A stretch of DNA of 64,000 nt from Aphanomyces cochlioides. Lineage: Eukaryota > Oomycota > Saprolegniomycetes > Saprolegniales > Verrucalvaceae. The position numbers were made by a program, and so were the translations under genes. This document shows positions 11,316 through 21,541 of the stretch, piece by piece (the first letter of the stretch is position 1; every line of letters begins with the position of its first letter). The stretch is taken from the NCBI GenBank assembly GCA_019828595.1, contig JAHQRK010000016.1, positions 682,001 to 746,000 on the forward strand. Reading direction: 5' to 3'. Below the pieces are notes generated by a model that made no database searches, was not told where the DNA came from, and saw nothing but the letters and a program-made list of their open reading frames with translations.

Positions 11316-12004
11316 GAGCAACCCCACCGGGGGGCCACGCTATTACGCTAATGGCACACATTTTGATCGTTTAGCGTGCGTTACACACACACCATTTCCC
11401 AGCGCAAAATAGCCTTTCAGTTCACATTTTCCCAGCTAGCCAATGAGAACACAACAAGAGGAACCATCCTTCGAGCCGTCAGACCAGTCGCCATCGGCGT
11501 CACCTCGACACAGCTTGGATTCGTCGCTCTTCACTCAAGCAAATGGTCGACGTGTAGGACAAGGGAACTTCAGGGTTGGTTATGTTTGCGGAAGTACGCC
11601 GATGGATAGACTGGACTTGGACCCCAGTAGTCAGCATCAAGCAGGACGGCGTAGACACCGCGTCAGCGCAAAATGTTCGCGCTTCTGCCGCTTCTGGACC
11701 CTCCACGTTGCTTATTTTGGGCACCATTTCTTAGCATATTGAGCTCAGCAATCGCGACAGCCACTTCGACGTCGTCGTCTTCGAGGTCCACTCATCCCAA
11801 AAGTCGTCCATTCTTTCTTTGTATCCGTATTCTACTGCGTGCTATGCGGATAGCGTGCACGCTAGATGACACGCTAGATTTGGCGTGCCAAGTGTGATCT
11901 AGCGTGTCAAGTGTGAATATAGCGCATGCGGTGGGAAAAATTATCCGGACACCTACGCCAGATTCACAAAATTTAGCGGTTTAGCGTGTCCGGTGGGGTT
12001 GCTC
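11316..12004. mobile_element. Harbinger-type non-autonomous element, TTA target site
   Basis: The 689-bp element has terminal inverted repeats GAGCAACCCCACCGG / CCGGTGGGGTTGCTC and is flanked by TTA (11313-11315 and 12005-12007), the classic PIF/Harbinger duplication. Both subterminal regions carry many copies of TAGCGTG or its complement, a likely transposase-binding cluster. A short frame inside (11443-11742) has no recognised domain and no transposase, so the element must be mobilised in trans. Confidence 0.8.
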
Positions 12005-12007
12005 TTA

Positions 12008-12305
12008 GAGGCTGGTCGGGGAATGTCGGTGTCGATGTCTGTCAGTGTTTTACGATAAATCCAGCCCTCTGATTGGCTAATTTGTCAAATTTCCGGATAA
12101 TTAACAGCTTTGCGGTCTGTCGATGTTTCCGGATTATCTCAAGCATCGATGCAGTTTCCCAGGCATTGATGATGCATCAACGCCTGGCAATGCCTCAGGC
12201 ACTTTTTCAGAAAAAACGAAGAATTAATCACAAAAAAATTTGAAAAAGTAACACGAAGACGTCCGGATATCATCGATGCCCAGACATCGATTCCCGACCA
12301 GCCTC
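12008..12305. mobile_element. Harbinger-type MITE, 298 bp
   Basis: Terminal inverted repeats GAGGCTGGTCGGG(G)AAT / ATTCCCGACCAGCCTC and flanking TTA at 12005-12007 and 12306-12308 define the element. It has no coding capacity. It shares its first ~13 terminal bases with the autonomous element that follows at 12309, so the same transposase could act on both. Confidence 0.8.
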
Positions 12306-12534
12306 TTAGAGGCTGGTCGGGAAGCACACAAGATCAAACAGGAGCAAAAAAGAACTCCATCGAGTCGGCTGATTGGGTAATTTTTATGCGGATTTCGGAT
12401 GTGATCGTATTTATTGTCAGTGGTGAGAAACAGAGGCGGCGAGCCTCTGTTTAGAAAACAAGCTCGACCAAGCAAGCCAACGGTAGTGATATGCGTTGGA
12501 TGAGTCTCACAAAGCTGTTAGAAGCAGTGCCATA

Positions 12535-13432
12535 ATGTCGAAGCGTGCCTCTTTCTCTTCTGCTGACGAAAGCAGAAGCTCGATGAACGTTGAAGACCAA
12601 CAAGCCTTGAAGAAGGCGCGGACGGGCAGACCGAAGAAGTCTGACCAGACCAAGGAAGCAGCACGGTGGTCCGAGCAGTCGATTGAATGCTTGATCGAGC
12701 TTAGATACAAGGTTCTAGCTCCACGATTTGACAACGTCAAGAGCACCCAGGCAAAGAAGGATGCCTATTTGATTTGGGCAACAGAGCTATCCAGTCGTGT
12801 CGGCTCGCCTTTTGATGCATCCCAAGTACAAAACAAGGTGAGAGTACACGTTAACTTTAATGAATGTTCGAGTGTCTTTCCCATTGTAGTTGAATGATTT
12901 GCGGAGAAAATGGACGAGTCCGACTTTGAAACAAACGGGCAACGGTGGCTTGGTGAAGAGTCGACCACAATACTACGACATTATGTTAGACTATTGGGGA
13001 AGTAAACCTGGGCTCTCTCGATCTGCATTATTCTCAACTGATGAAGCCATACAAGATGAAAATAGTGGCTTGTCGTCAGGGTCGTCGACTGAATCAAGTG
13101 AAGTTGAACCCACTCTTGCTGATACACCAAAGACAGATCCAGTGAATACAAGCAGCTTCTCAAATCGAAGAACTACTAGCATCAAGCGGTCTAAGACAAA
13201 TTTGACATCCCAAGCGGAGGCATTGATGATTGGCCTCGAAGCGGTTGGCTCTGGCTTGAATAAAATTGGAGAAGCCATGACGTCTACAAACAATACGGAA
13301 GTCGGTGCAACTCAGACGAATATGACGGATGTGATTGAAGCTCTTGATCGTCAATCAGCCGCGTTACATCGTCAATCAAACCAACTAGATCAATTGATTC
13401 AACTCATGATAGCTCGTAATGCCGACAAGTAG
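12535..13432 (+). CDS. Harbinger accessory Myb/SANT-like DNA-binding protein
   Basis: Two exons (12535-12837 and 12890-13432, 52-nt GTGAGA...TAG intron, phase 0) encode 281 aa. The N terminus is basic with an AT-hook-like GRPKKS. Residues ~40-115 form a Myb/SANT-like trihelix (ARWSEQSIECLIELRYK ... QVQNKLNDLRRKW), and the C terminus is a Ser/Thr-rich linker followed by a predicted helix with repeated RQS(A/N). Harbinger elements need such a partner to bind DNA and to import the nuclease. The start is the first in-frame ATG after an upstream region without splice support. Confidence 0.82.
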
Positions 13433-13476
13433 AGTTGAGTTACTGTAATGATTAAGCTGAAGTAAACAGTTCATAT

Positions 13477-14634
13477 CTACATTCTATTTCGCCGTTTATA
13501 CATGACTCGTGCTAAATCAGCTCGTCTGTTGCGGGCTATTGAACGCAGTTCACTGGTAATATCAGTTGAATTCGTGGAGTAGTTGAAAAGCTGCGTGTAC
13601 GAATTAACATCTCTTGATGGATCTTCATCAGCAAAAAGGGGATCATTGAAACACAAAAACATGTTGTGCAAAACTGCACATGACGTCAACAACTTCAGCG
13701 TCTTGTCCAAGGTCTTTTCAGACATAACACCCTTGAGAATGCGCCAACGCTCCTTAAGTCTACCAAATGCGCACTCCACAACCATTCGAGAGCTAGATAG
13801 CATATAGTTGAAATACCTTTGTCTACTATTTAGTCGATCACCTTCCTCGTGAGTTAAAAAGGGGATCATTAACCACGGAAACAAGACGTATCCTGCATCG
13901 CCAATAATACAACATCCTGGCGGGATAAGAGATCTAATCGAATTCCCAAATGACGACAACTTCCAAATTTTCTTGTCAGAAAAGGATCCAGGTCGGATAT
14001 CAATACTCATAAAAGCACCACGGTCATCCACAATAGCTTGAACATTAAGAGAAGGGTCCCCATGACGGTTGTAGAAGCCGTCAAAATCTTTAGGCCGTTG
14101 TATTTCAACCAAAGTTCCATCGACAGCACCGACTATACCAGGTATTCCATTTTTTGACTTGAACCCCATTTCAATTTTCATCCATGCAGCCGAATTGCGT
14201 GGCAGATGAATCCAAGACTTTGCGTTTTGCGAAAGGACACCGCTGAAGACGTCGATAATGTCGACACACCAAGATTTAGACACGCCAAAAGCTCCAGCGA
14301 CCTCCCGATAACCACCAGCGGATCCCACAAAGTACAAAAATATAGCCACCTTTTTCTCAAACGAATGGTGCTTGTTGTTTTGATTAACCTTGTAATCTTT
14401 CATCAACTTGTTGAGATACCCACAGACCATACCAAACGTCCGCTGGTTGCATCGAAGGTTGTCCATAAACCAGTGATTGTACTTGGGGTCGTCATGCATC
14501 GCATCAAAATCGACTTGGGTCACTGTAAGAAGGTTATACTTGGATGCTTTTTTGCCAGATCGGGTGGAAGACACGGCAATACATACACCGGCCATAGCCA
14601 AGGACACTGCAGGAAGGATTGAGCCAAACAACAT
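13477..14634 (-). CDS. Harbinger transposase (DDE_Tnp_4 type)
   Basis: The frame is open to 14700, but the first ATG is at 14634, giving 385 aa. An N-terminal HTH-like region (KKVAIFLYFVGSAGGYREVAGAFGVSKS) precedes the RNase-H-like nuclease. Catalytic residues are visible as D in VGAVDGTLVEI, D in IIGDAGYVLF and E in MVVECAFGRLKERW, the DDE triad in its usual order. The long insertion and HNMFLCF near the C terminus are typical of PIF/Harbinger. The gene is convergent with its DNA-binding partner, with 44 nt between the stop codons, and looks intact. Confidence 0.9.
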   Translation of the reverse strand: MLFGSILPAVSLAMAGVCIAVSSTRSGKKASKYNLLTVTQVDFDAMHDDPKYNHWFMDNLRCNQRTFGMVCGYLNKLMKDYKVNQNNKHHSFEKKVAIFLYFVGSAGGYREVAGAFGVSKSWCVDIIDVFSGVLSQNAKSWIHLPRNSAAWMKIEMGFKSKNGIPGIVGAVDGTLVEIQRPKDFDGFYNRHGDPSLNVQAIVDDRGAFMSIDIRPGSFSDKKIWKLSSFGNSIRSLIPPGCCIIGDAGYVLFPWLMIPFLTHEEGDRLNSRQRYFNYMLSSSRMVVECAFGRLKERWRILKGVMSEKTLDKTLKLLTSCAVLHNMFLCFNDPLFADEDPSRDVNSYTQLFNYSTNSTDITSELRSIARNRRADLARVMYKRRNRM

Positions 14635-14796
14635 GACTCTCAACGAACTCAAATCCACAAATGGAAACAAGGTTGCATCCCGACCATCGAATTTCGTCAC
14701 TCATGTTTTTGTCCGGATAATAATCTCCGGTTATCGATATGATCGTGTTTTCTTTTTATCCTGTTTGATCCTGCGTGCTTCCCGACCACGCTCTTA

Positions 14797-15408
14797 GAGG
14801 CTGGTAAGTGTAAAACACCAACATGTGTGAACTTCCACCCTATTTTCCACGACAAGGATGTCGATGGTCCACTGAGCTGAAATCCTACAGAGTTTTGCAG
14901 CTACGAACTTGCTTAAATCAGTCTCGCCAGTGAGGTTTTGTCGTGAGATGGTTAGGAAGACCGCAGCCAGAGCATCGTCGTCGTCGTCATGATAAACTAT
15001 CTCCCTGAAGGATTGACGTGATAAAGTTGCGTGGCTCGTCATCCAAACTGTCGCCTATTAGTAGTGACCAACTCTTTGGCATCTTGATATGACGTCGTTC
15101 AAGTACAAAGGGATTGCATTCGAGAACGAGCACGACGACAGACAAGCCACTAGAGTCCTTTGGAGTATGCAAACGACGGCTGACCTTGCTTTGGGAAGAC
15201 AATGGATCTGTGGTGCGACCCGATGATGAAAGTTCCGCGGCCTTGGGAAGCGTAGGTAATGGCGAGAAAAAGTCGAGCAGCCAGCGGACCAAGACTGTTG
15301 CCTTGGCGCTTCCAGTGAGTAGCGCTGACCGCGCAGCCAGTCTTGGTGGCGTTGTCTGGGTGCAGCGTACTGAAGCAAGTTCATCGTCTCCGAGGTATCA
15401 CTTTCGGG
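14797..15408 (-). pseudogene. Uncharacterised minus-strand gene, frame broken, abutting the transposon
   Basis: Two minus-strand frames look coding and join near 15010 by a one-base shift. The upstream one (15408 to ~14987) includes RSALLTGSAKATVLVRWLLD and GLSVVVLVLECNPFVLERRH; the downstream one (to 14797) includes FREIVYHDDDDDALAAVFLT and KFVAAKLCRISAQWTIDIL. No splice pair explains the join, so a frameshift or an unusual intron is likely. The reading runs straight into the right TTA site of the Harbinger element, suggesting the transposon cut off its 3' part. The family was not recognised. Confidence 0.4.
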
Positions 15409-15644
15409 GTGTGAGCATACTCTGGACGTGCTAATGACGAGAAAAATGGCATCGACGGAAAGACATTTCCCTCTCTTGCCTTTAGGAAGCTAGTGGCTCT
15501 CTCCCGATGCCACGTCATGTTGTTGGCAATGCAGCCACAACACTCGAACCTCACGGGTGAAATTTCCAGCGACCAAATGGTTTCAAGATCCAGCAATGTG
15601 AGCAGTCACGTCACTCAGCTACACTTTCAAACTGAGGCTTAACC

Positions 15645-16886
15645 ATGCGAGAGCACCGTCTTCCTATTCCTCACAACTTCCTTCAATTGCAGCGACTGGA
15701 ACGTGCTGAGATTGAGCGATATCGAGCATTTGGCCACCAGGTTGCGCGTGAATTTGTACGTTCTTGAGGTTGATGCGCGGGCGTTGACAAGTCTGTAGGT
15801 GGACTTGATCGACCTGGAGCATGGACAGATCGACTGGACATTTCGATCGACCACATCCACGACGAGCGTATACGAAGGAGGCAACAGCGCAGAGCCCGTT
15901 TACCTCGCACGAACTGAAATCCACGCCACGCTGGAAGAGGCCATTGCTGTCTTCCAAACGACGACCGTCACGGCAACCCGCAAGCTCCAGGCCAAGTTCC
16001 ACCCGCTGGTTTTAGATAAAATCCGCTTGTACAACGTCACGATGCCAACACCAGAGAGTTCAAACTTGTACCAGAGTCTCAACTGGTGTATCGTCAACAC
16101 TCCGTTCCCTCGGTTTATTCTCAAACGACGAGACTTTTGCTACATGGAGGTACGACCGCCCGACGGCATGGAAAATCATTCAAGTTTGCTCTGTAGCATC
16201 AAGAAGTCATCGAAATCCAAGGGCGAAGGGCGTATATTCGAGCCATGCAGTCGATCGATGTCGCGGGTGTCCCCTCGCTGGAATCGACGTTCAACGTTGT
16301 CCGTGGCGATTTGATCCACTACGGCTTTATGTTTCTCGAGACAGACAGACCTGGCGTCTTGGAGCTCGTATCCCTCTACGACATTCGACTGAACGGCAGT
16401 ATGAAAGGCGCACTGGGTAGCAAGATCATCGAGAGATCAGTGGAACGTCACATTCGAACGCTGCATGACGTCGAGCAAGTCATTCGCGGCCACTATTTGA
16501 ACCACTTGAGGTTTCTCGACCCGTCGACCATGCCTCCACTCGACTCCCAGTCGAAATGCGAGGTGTGCTTGAGGAGTTTTCACCGCAGCCGGAAAGCCCA
16601 ATGCCGCCACTGCGCCAAGGTATGCTCTTGCCAAGGAGGATGTCGTGACGATGACGAGTAGATTGTGTGCTCTCGCAAATGCAGCGCCGTGTGGAAGGTC
16701 GTCAAGTCTGGCTTGGAAATTGATGTCTGCCTTTGCATTGGATGCTCCAAGCAAAGCCAAAGGCAGCGGCTATGGTCCAACAGCATCTTCTTGACAGAAA
16801 CCACCACAGCCTATCTCCAGAGCATGACATCCTGCCGCGATGGCTCGAGTCATGGCCGAACCACGTCGTGCGCCACAAGAGGATGA
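15645..16886 (+). CDS. START-like/FYVE-type zinc finger protein, paralogue B
   Basis: Four exons (15645-15755, 15799-16149, 16197-16619, 16662-16886) encode 369 aa, with introns of 43, 47 and 42 nt at the same three phase-0 positions as gene A. It has the START-like region (GQIDWTFRSTTS, HATLEEAIAVFQTT, MFLETDRPGVLELV) and FYVE-type finger ligands CEVC, CRHC, CSRKC and CIGC. The C-terminal tail is about 13 residues shorter than in A, C and D and ends in unrelated sequence (GRTTSCATRG), so the last exon probably suffered a frameshift after the zinc finger. The upstream ~170 bp resembles that of gene C, so the duplication included the promoter. Confidence 0.84.
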
Positions 16887-17956
16887 CCACCACAGACCGT
16901 CGGTATAAGCAATGGAATCAAAATTTCAAGCGCTCGAAGTCCGTCTTCCCTTAAGAGCAATCTACCGGTTGACATTCAAGACGTCGCCGAGAGAGTGTTC
17001 ATTGTGAGCAAGCAAATAGATCGAGCTGTGTCGTTCATCGTCTCATTCTTTGTCCGCTGGGGGGATCAACTACGATCCCGCCGATATTCCAAACTTCATT
17101 ATAGTTGCCGACTTGTGCCTTCTTGACAATTCGAGAAAGTTTCTGTTGTAGTCGTCATGACCGGCCAGCACTGGCACAACCTTTGACAGGTCATGCACGA
17201 TTGGGAGCCGGCTTTAGCTCTGCTATTGCACTGGCCGACGCACGAAGTACAAATGGGTGCGATGTGGTTTCCCACGGGGAAAGCTGCTCCACGTCAATCC
17301 TCTCCCGCCGTTCACTAATGCGGGCAAGCGCGTCACCGATTGGAACTCACGGTTGACACTGTCGAGATCCTCAAGAAAGCAGTAGCAGCTCGTCTTCCTC
17401 TCTGGAAAAAGTGCATCGGATGAAAACTTATTCCAATTAACGTGAATGAGGACAAGAAACATTTCGATGCGGCAGTAATGGCTTCATCCCTAGTGGGGCG
17501 AGTGTCCATGCGGTGTGAGGACATTGTGCGCACATTCCTCCACATCACCGACACTTCCCAGCATGATCGTGGATTTTCCCGATGAAGTGTCTCCTTATTC
17601 TTGAGTGGCTGCGATGGTTCAGTTGACTTTTGAGCCCGACAGCAATGCAGCGATGGGTTGTCGCCACGACTGCACCCACGCAGCTACGACGAGAACGGCT
17701 GCAACGGCATTGCTGCTGCACGTTGGAAATTCACGAACTTTGACATCGTCGGACAGACTTGTTCCGCATGCACTGGTCGTCTGGCCTCTCGCCTTGAAGA
17801 TGCTTGCCGCTCTCTGCGTATGCCACGTCATTGTCGTGGCTATGCATCCATTTGGACATGCTGGGTTTCAACATGGCACAAGCCAAATGGTATAAACATC
17901 CAGAAGTTGGAGGCGTCACACACTTCCCACCGCCACTTTGAAACTGGTGCTGAACC
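16887..17956. other. Spacer between paralogues B and C, no supported gene
   Basis: No convincing frame. The last part (about 17780-17956) is homologous to 15470-15644: CTCTC..GATGCCACGTCAT-like words recur, then TTTGAAACTGGTGCTGAACCATG versus TTTCAAACTGAGGCTTAACCATG directly before each start codon. It therefore contains a duplicated promoter. Confidence 0.5.
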
Positions 17957-19244
17957 ATGCTGGAGCTCAGGCTGCCCATCCCTCACAACTTCTTTCTATT
18001 GCCAAGGCTAGAACGTCCCGACATCGAGCGGTATCGAGCGTTTGGCCACAAGGTTGCGCGTGAATTTGTACGTTCTTGCGGTTGGTACACGGCGTTGACA
18101 AGACCATGTAGGTGGACTTGACCAAGCTCAAGCATGGTCCGATCGACTGGACACTTCGATCGACCACATCCACGACCACCGTGTACGAAGGACGCAACAG
18201 CGCTGAGCCTGTCTTCCTCGCGCGAACTGAAATCCAAGCCACGCTGGACGAAGCCATTGCAGTCTTTCAAACGACGTCCGTCGCGGCCACTCGCAAGCTC
18301 CAGGCCGAGTTCCAGCCACTCGTTCGAGACAAAGTCCGCTTGCACAACATTACAATGCCGACGTCAGAGAGTTCAAATTTGTACCAGAGTCTCAACTGGT
18401 GCATCGTTGACACTCCCTTCCCTCGGTTTATTCTCAAACGACGGGACTTTTGCTACATGGAGGTAAGGCTCTCTCTCGTCGGCATTGACGTCCTCAAAAA
18501 AAGCTTTTCTAGCATCAAGAAGTCATCGAAATCCAAGGGCGAAGAGCGTTTATCCGAGCCATGCAGTCGATCGCAGTCGCGGGCGTCCCCTCGCTGGAAT
18601 CAACGTTTAACGTTGTCCGTGGTGATTTGGTCCACTACGGCTTCATGTTTCTCGAGACAGACAGACCTGGCGTCTTGGAACTCCTGTCACTCTACCTCAT
18701 TCGACTCAACGGCAAGATGAATGGCGCGCTAGGCAGGAGGCTCATAAAGAAAGCGATACAAGGCCACTACCGCACGCTGTACAACACAGAGCAGGTCATT
18801 CGGGCCAACTACCTCAGCAGCTTATCCTTCATCGACACATTTGACCTGCCACTACTTGGCGTCAGACAGACCAAATGCGAAGTTTGCATGAAGAGCTTTG
18901 GCCGCCGACGGAAGACGCAATGCCGACACTGTGCTAAGGTATGCTCCTTTTACATTGGTTGCTCTGATGATGACGAGTAGATTGTGTGCGCGCGGAAATG
19001 CAGCGCCAAGTGGAAGCTCGTCAAGGCTGGATTGAACGTCCGCGTCCGCATTTGCGTCCTCTGCTCGACGCGCCAGCTCAGTCGGTCTGCGATCAACGTC
19101 ACTCTCCCGACAGATTCGTCCAAAGACTTCCTCCTCAGCATGACATCTTGCGCGGATTTCTCGTCGAGCGAAGACCGTGCACTGTACACTCTCGAGCTCA
19201 AACCTGGGCGATCCAACCCACTCACAAAGTCAGCTTACTTTTAA
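17957..19244 (+). CDS. START-like/FYVE-type zinc finger protein, paralogue C
   Basis: Four exons (17957-18067, 18112-18462, 18513-18938, 18981-19244) encode 383 aa, with introns of 44, 50 and 42 nt at the family positions. Exon 3 is one codon longer than in the paralogues (GVRQTKCEVC). It carries the START-like region (GPIDWTLRSTTS, QATLDEAIAVFQTT, MFLETDRPGVLELL) and the finger ligands CEVC, CRHC, CARKC and CVLC. The tail ends ...LKPGRSNPLTKSAYF, shared in form with D. It is closest to B by promoter, N terminus (LPIPHNFF) and exon 2. Membrane lipid binding is the likely role by family; the substrate is unknown. Confidence 0.85.
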
Positions 19245-20298
19245 TCACAACCCGAGATGATGGTAACCACGACCTGGTCCATGCTGTCCACTGTTTGCAC
19301 AGCCAGTGGCTCACACTTAGCGTGTTCTCCTAGCTGCTTGCCCTCATGGAGTGCATTGAAGTCACCGGGTTTTGCGAGTTGCAAATTGGCTTGCTCTCCA
19401 AGGTTGGCGATGTCTGTTTGAATGGCGAGTAAGCTACAAGTCACCATGGCATCGATGGTTCTCTCTATCAAGCAGCGACATTGGTTCGTGCCACAACTTT
19501 CAGAGGAAGCCTCGACAGCTCCAAGCCATCTATCGTCCACTTTTTACGCCATGTTGGACTTGATGGCTTTTTAAATCATGCTTGAAACAACAGTAATACA
19601 CGACAGGGGCCATTAGACATGCAGGACGGTAGCATACATACCAAGATGCAACCCAGTAACACACGAAGGGAAGCTCACGATGGGTGCATCTTGACTTTCC
19701 ACGGGTGTTACCGTGAATATTCGCCTCTGCATCTTCTTGTGGACAAGCACGAATCCTGCTTGAGAGTGGGGCTGGTCGCGTCGCCTTCACGCAAGTTTTA
19801 GTTCGCCCTGCGTGGAGGCCTAAGTCGACAGCGACAACTTGATTCACCATGCCATGCGCCGGACAAGTCCCGCCGTGAAAAATTGCCAAATGATTCAATG
19901 TTGTCCCCTCGGCAAGGCTCGATAAGCAAGCGTCCGTCTTGGGAGAGGAGTTGGGGGTACTAATCCATGATGACAATGAGTTTACAATCTTGTCGCAGCC
20001 ATAAGAGAGAGCTGCGTGGGTGCATGCCTGAAGCTAACCCATGTTTCCCATGGAATCCGACTTGGTTTCATTAGCGGGAATGGGTGGGTTGATCATGGTC
20101 TGGCTTCGGTGGACGTGAGAGGTGTTCTACGTCGGTCTTGCCTTCGCAATCGCTGTCGCATCTCTGTTTCAGCCACGTTGGGACGACAACGCAGCCACTT
20201 ACTTGGACGTGATGGGTTTCAATGAAAGTGGCCAAGTCGGCGTTTGCAACATCCCGCAATCACATCTTTCTGCAACACATTGCAACTCGTGCTGGACG
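19245..20298. other. Spacer between paralogues C and D, no supported gene
   Basis: A 148-codon minus-strand frame (19976-19530) is Cys/Trp-rich with no recognised domain and is probably chance. An open stretch from 20122 is in frame with gene D but is unlikely to be translated as part of it, because all paralogues start at the MPEL/MREH/MLEL position. Confidence 0.4.
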
Positions 20299-21541
20299 AT
20301 GCCAGAGCTAAGTCTTCCCATTCCTCGCGACTTCTTTGAATTGCCGCGTCTGAGCGCAGCGGGCATTGAGCGCCATCGAGCTCTTGGCCACGACGTTGCG
20401 AATCAATTTGTGCGAGCAACCAAGCTCAAACATGGCTCGATCGACTGGACATTGCGGTCGACAACATCCACGGCAGTCATCTACGACGGACGCGACAGTG
20501 GAGTGCCTGCGTTCCTCGCGCGAGCTGAGATCCGCGCGACGCTCCAAGAGGTCATTGACTTGTTTCAAACGACGTCCGTCGCTGAGACCCGCAGGCTCCA
20601 GGAAGAGATTCAGCCTCTGGTCCTAGACAAAGTCCGCTTGCACAATGTCACGCTGCCGACGCCAGACCATCCTAACTTGTACCAGAGTCTCAACTGGAGC
20701 GTCATTGGCACGCCATTCCCGTCTTCCGTCTTCCGACGACGAGACTTTTGCTACCTCGAGGTAAGAAACGACAGTGTTTGATCCAGCTCATGGCTTGTGT
20801 AGCATCAGGACGTGACTGTAGTTGAAGGTCAAAGAGCGTTCATTCGAGCGATGAAGTCGATCGAGATCGCTGGCGTCCCAGACCTCAAGGAGGCCTACAA
20901 CGTCGTCCGCGGCGATATCCTCCACTACGGCTACATCTTCATCGAGACGAATCGCCCTGGCGTCTTGGAGCTCGTTTCCATCTACCACATTCGACCAAAC
21001 GGCCAAGTGAAAGGCGTGCTCGCGGACATGATCTTGAGCAAAGCGGTGGAAGGCCACTACCGAACGCTGCACAACATGGAGCAAGTCATTCGTGGCCACC
21101 ACTTGAGCCACTTGTCATTTCTCGACCCGTGTAGCATGCCGTCGCTGTACACTCAATCGAATTGCCAAGTGTGCATGAGGAGCTTTGGCCGCAGTCGGAA
21201 AGCCCAATGCCGCCACTGCGCCAAGGTAAACTCTTCCTGACGTTTCATGCGTTGACGACGTCGAGTAGATTGTTTGCAAGGACAAATGCAGCGCCGAGTG
21301 GACGCTCGTCAAGTCGGGCTTGCAAGTCCAAGTTCGGATTTGCACCGGCTGCTCGTCGCGCAGCTACAATCCTCCTCCACCGATCGACATCGTCCCTGAG
21401 CCGATCGACTCGTCAGCAGACTCTCCCCCGAGCGTGACTTCCTCCCTTGATGTCTCGTCCATCGTCGACGACTCTGCGCTTTATACCTTCGTGCTCAAAC
21501 CCAGTCGAGTCGACCCACTCGCCAAGACAGCTTTCTTTTAG
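20299..21541 (+). CDS. START-like/FYVE-type zinc finger protein, paralogue D, first intron missing
   Basis: Three exons (20299-20760, 20803-21225, 21269-21541) encode 385 aa. The first exon is 462 nt, exactly the sum of exons 1 and 2 of A, B and C (111 + 351), so the first intron has been removed cleanly at the phase-0 Phe/Val junction (NQFVRATKLKHG). The START-like region (GSIDWTLRSTTS, IFIETNRPGVLELV) and finger (CQVC, CRHC, CKDKC, CTGC) are intact. The N terminus MPELSLPIPRDFF resembles A more than B or C. The start was chosen by paralogue alignment, although the frame is open back to 20122. The tail ends LKPSRVDPLAKTAFF. Confidence 0.85.

Larger units (their letters stand above)
12309..14793. 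mobile_element. PIF/Harbinger DNA transposon, apparently complete
   Basis: The 2,485-bp element has ~36-bp imperfect inverted repeats starting GAG(G/C)(C/G)TGGTCGGGAAGCAC and a TTA duplication at 12306-12308 and 14794-14796. It holds the two genes expected of the superfamily in convergent order: a Myb/SANT-like DNA-binding protein on the plus strand and a DDE nuclease on the minus strand. Both are open, so this copy may be functional. Confidence 0.88.

Noticed and set aside
12496..12534. Upstream start for the Harbinger partner protein
   Set aside because: The extension relies on a TTG codon; the first ATG at 12535 is preferred.
19530..19976. 148-codon minus-strand frame
   Set aside because: Cys/Trp-rich composition without domain, paralogue or splice support; probably chance in GC-rich spacer.
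20122..20298. N-terminal extension of paralogue D
   Set aside because: The frame is open, but paralogues A-C all start at the position equivalent to 20299 and the extension has no homologue upstream of them.
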